In this document: positions 14,252 through 14,917 of the stretch, piece after piece
Numbering within the stretch: position 1 is the first letter of the stretch
Layout of the letters: each line of letters begins with the position of its first letter
Source: Silanimonas sp965368785
GTDB taxonomy: Bacteria; Pseudomonadota; Gammaproteobacteria; Xanthomonadales; Xanthomonadaceae
Assembly: GCA_965368785.1 (NCBI GenBank)
Contig: CBDUOG010000046.1
Location: 1-14,917 of the forward strand
Direction: 5' to 3'
DNA length: 14,917 nt
The notes under the pieces: generated by a model
The model's database searches: none
What the model was told of the DNA's origin: nothing
Seen by the model: only the letters and a program-made list of their open reading frames with translations
Position numbers and translations under genes: made by a program

Positions 14252-14917
14252 ACCAATCTGGGATAAGGCGGGTATCGAGTTGGATCAGCAGATTCAGAAC
14301 TTCCTCGCCGGTGACGACGTCGTGCTCGACCGTCAACTGATTCAATATGATATTCAAGCGAGCAGGGCGCATGCTGAAGGACTGGCTCGGATTTATTTGC
14401 TTAGCGCTGATGAATTAGCGGCCATCGAAAACTGTTTGGATCAATTGGCGAGCGAAATCGCGGATGGCAGTTTTGTGCTCGATGCGCAGTACGAAGATAT
14501 GCACAGCGCGATCGAAGCTTATCTGATTGCTCAGATCGGCGATGCCGGACGCAAGATCCATAGCGGTCGATCGCGTAATGACCAGGTGCTGGTTGCCATG
14601 CGACTGCACAGCGTGGATACGCTGCGGCAACTCAAGCAATTGTGTGCGAATGTCAGCCAGGCGTTTTATGGCGTGGCTGAAGAACATGCGCTGGTGCCTA
14701 TGCCCGGATACACGCACCTGCAACGGGCAATGCCGAGCTCGGTCGGGATGTGGGCGGCTGGCTATCTGGAGGCGTTTATTGATGACGCCCTGTTGGCCGA
14801 AAGTACGCTCGAATGGATCGATGCAAATCCATTAGGGTCAGCTTCGGGCTATGGCGTCAATATTGAGTTGGACCGGGACTTCACCACTCAGGCACTGGGT
14901 TTTTCTCGTGTGCAGGT
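14244..14917 (+). CDS. argH: Argininosuccinate lyase, N-terminal half (runs off window)
   Basis: 224 codons visible of an expected 430-460. The enzyme splits argininosuccinate into arginine and fumarate. The IHSGRSRNDQV segment (about residues 105-115) is the conserved substrate loop SxRSRNDQ, and the PGYTHLQRAMPSS segment (about 153-165) carries the histidine of the family's TH(L/M)Q motif. The fumarase-family signature GSSxMPxKxNP lies beyond the window. ATG at 14244 overlaps the argC stop by eight bases and completes the pathway to arginine. Confidence 0.95.
   Translation, partial: MAKPIWDKAGIELDQQIQNFLAGDDVVLDRQLIQYDIQASRAHAEGLARIYLLSADELAAIENCLDQLASEIADGSFVLDAQYEDMHSAIEAYLIAQIGDAGRKIHSGRSRNDQVLVAMRLHSVDTLRQLKQLCANVSQAFYGVAEEHALVPMPGYTHLQRAMPSSVGMWAAGYLEAFIDDALLAESTLEWIDANPLGSASGYGVNIELDRDFTTQALGFSRVQ

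Overview
The window looks chromosomal and comes from a gammaproteobacterium of the Xanthomonadales (Lysobacterales) or a close relative. Base composition is moderately GC-rich by eye. The main evidence is the arginine cluster on the right. It has the Xanthomonas-type order and content: an N-acetylornithine carbamoyltransferase (argF'), argG, an N-acetylcitrulline deacetylase-type M20 enzyme (argE'), a fused acetylglutamate kinase/synthase (argB), a GNAT protein, argC and argH. A GacA/UvrY-type response regulator fits a gammaproteobacterium.

Left edge (1-1207, minus strand): two translationally coupled genes of an Eco57I-like DNA methyltransferase pair, the second cut by the window edge. They read away from a tRNA-Ser(UGA) gene (1544-1634, minus) that has its own intrinsic terminator (1508-1530). 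Just upstream of the tRNA (in its own orientation) are a duplicated 5' fragment of the same tRNA and a 31-bp tandem repeat. The layout fits a defence island sitting at the 3' side of a tRNA gene.

Middle (1996-6848): a gacA-like regulator on plus converges, with a 4-base overlap, on a very short SPFH/band-7 protein on minus. Further right on minus is a cysS-sufE-DUF885 metallopeptidase run, of which cysS and sufE overlap by one base. cysS diverges from a secreted glycine-zipper lipoprotein-like/surface-antigen-like gene (6975-7508, plus).

Right (7528-14917, plus): the arginine operon. The genes are packed with ATGA overlaps or short gaps and encode every step from glutamate to arginine by the acetylated-citrulline route, except the aminotransferase ArgD. 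Only about 23 bases separate a strong intrinsic terminator from the argF' start codon, so the terminator most likely lies inside the operon leader. Ahead of it is an arginine-rich open frame whose stop codon touches a segment able to pair with the 5' arm of the terminator. That is the layout of a ribosome-mediated arginine attenuator, and it is the best candidate here for something undescribed. The second striking feature is a 349-bp tandem duplication over the argF'/argG junction. It leaves a translatable 75-codon argG fragment before the intact argG. All seven differences between the copies lie in the distal third and are almost all synonymous, which points to recombination with a related allele or to an assembly chimera.
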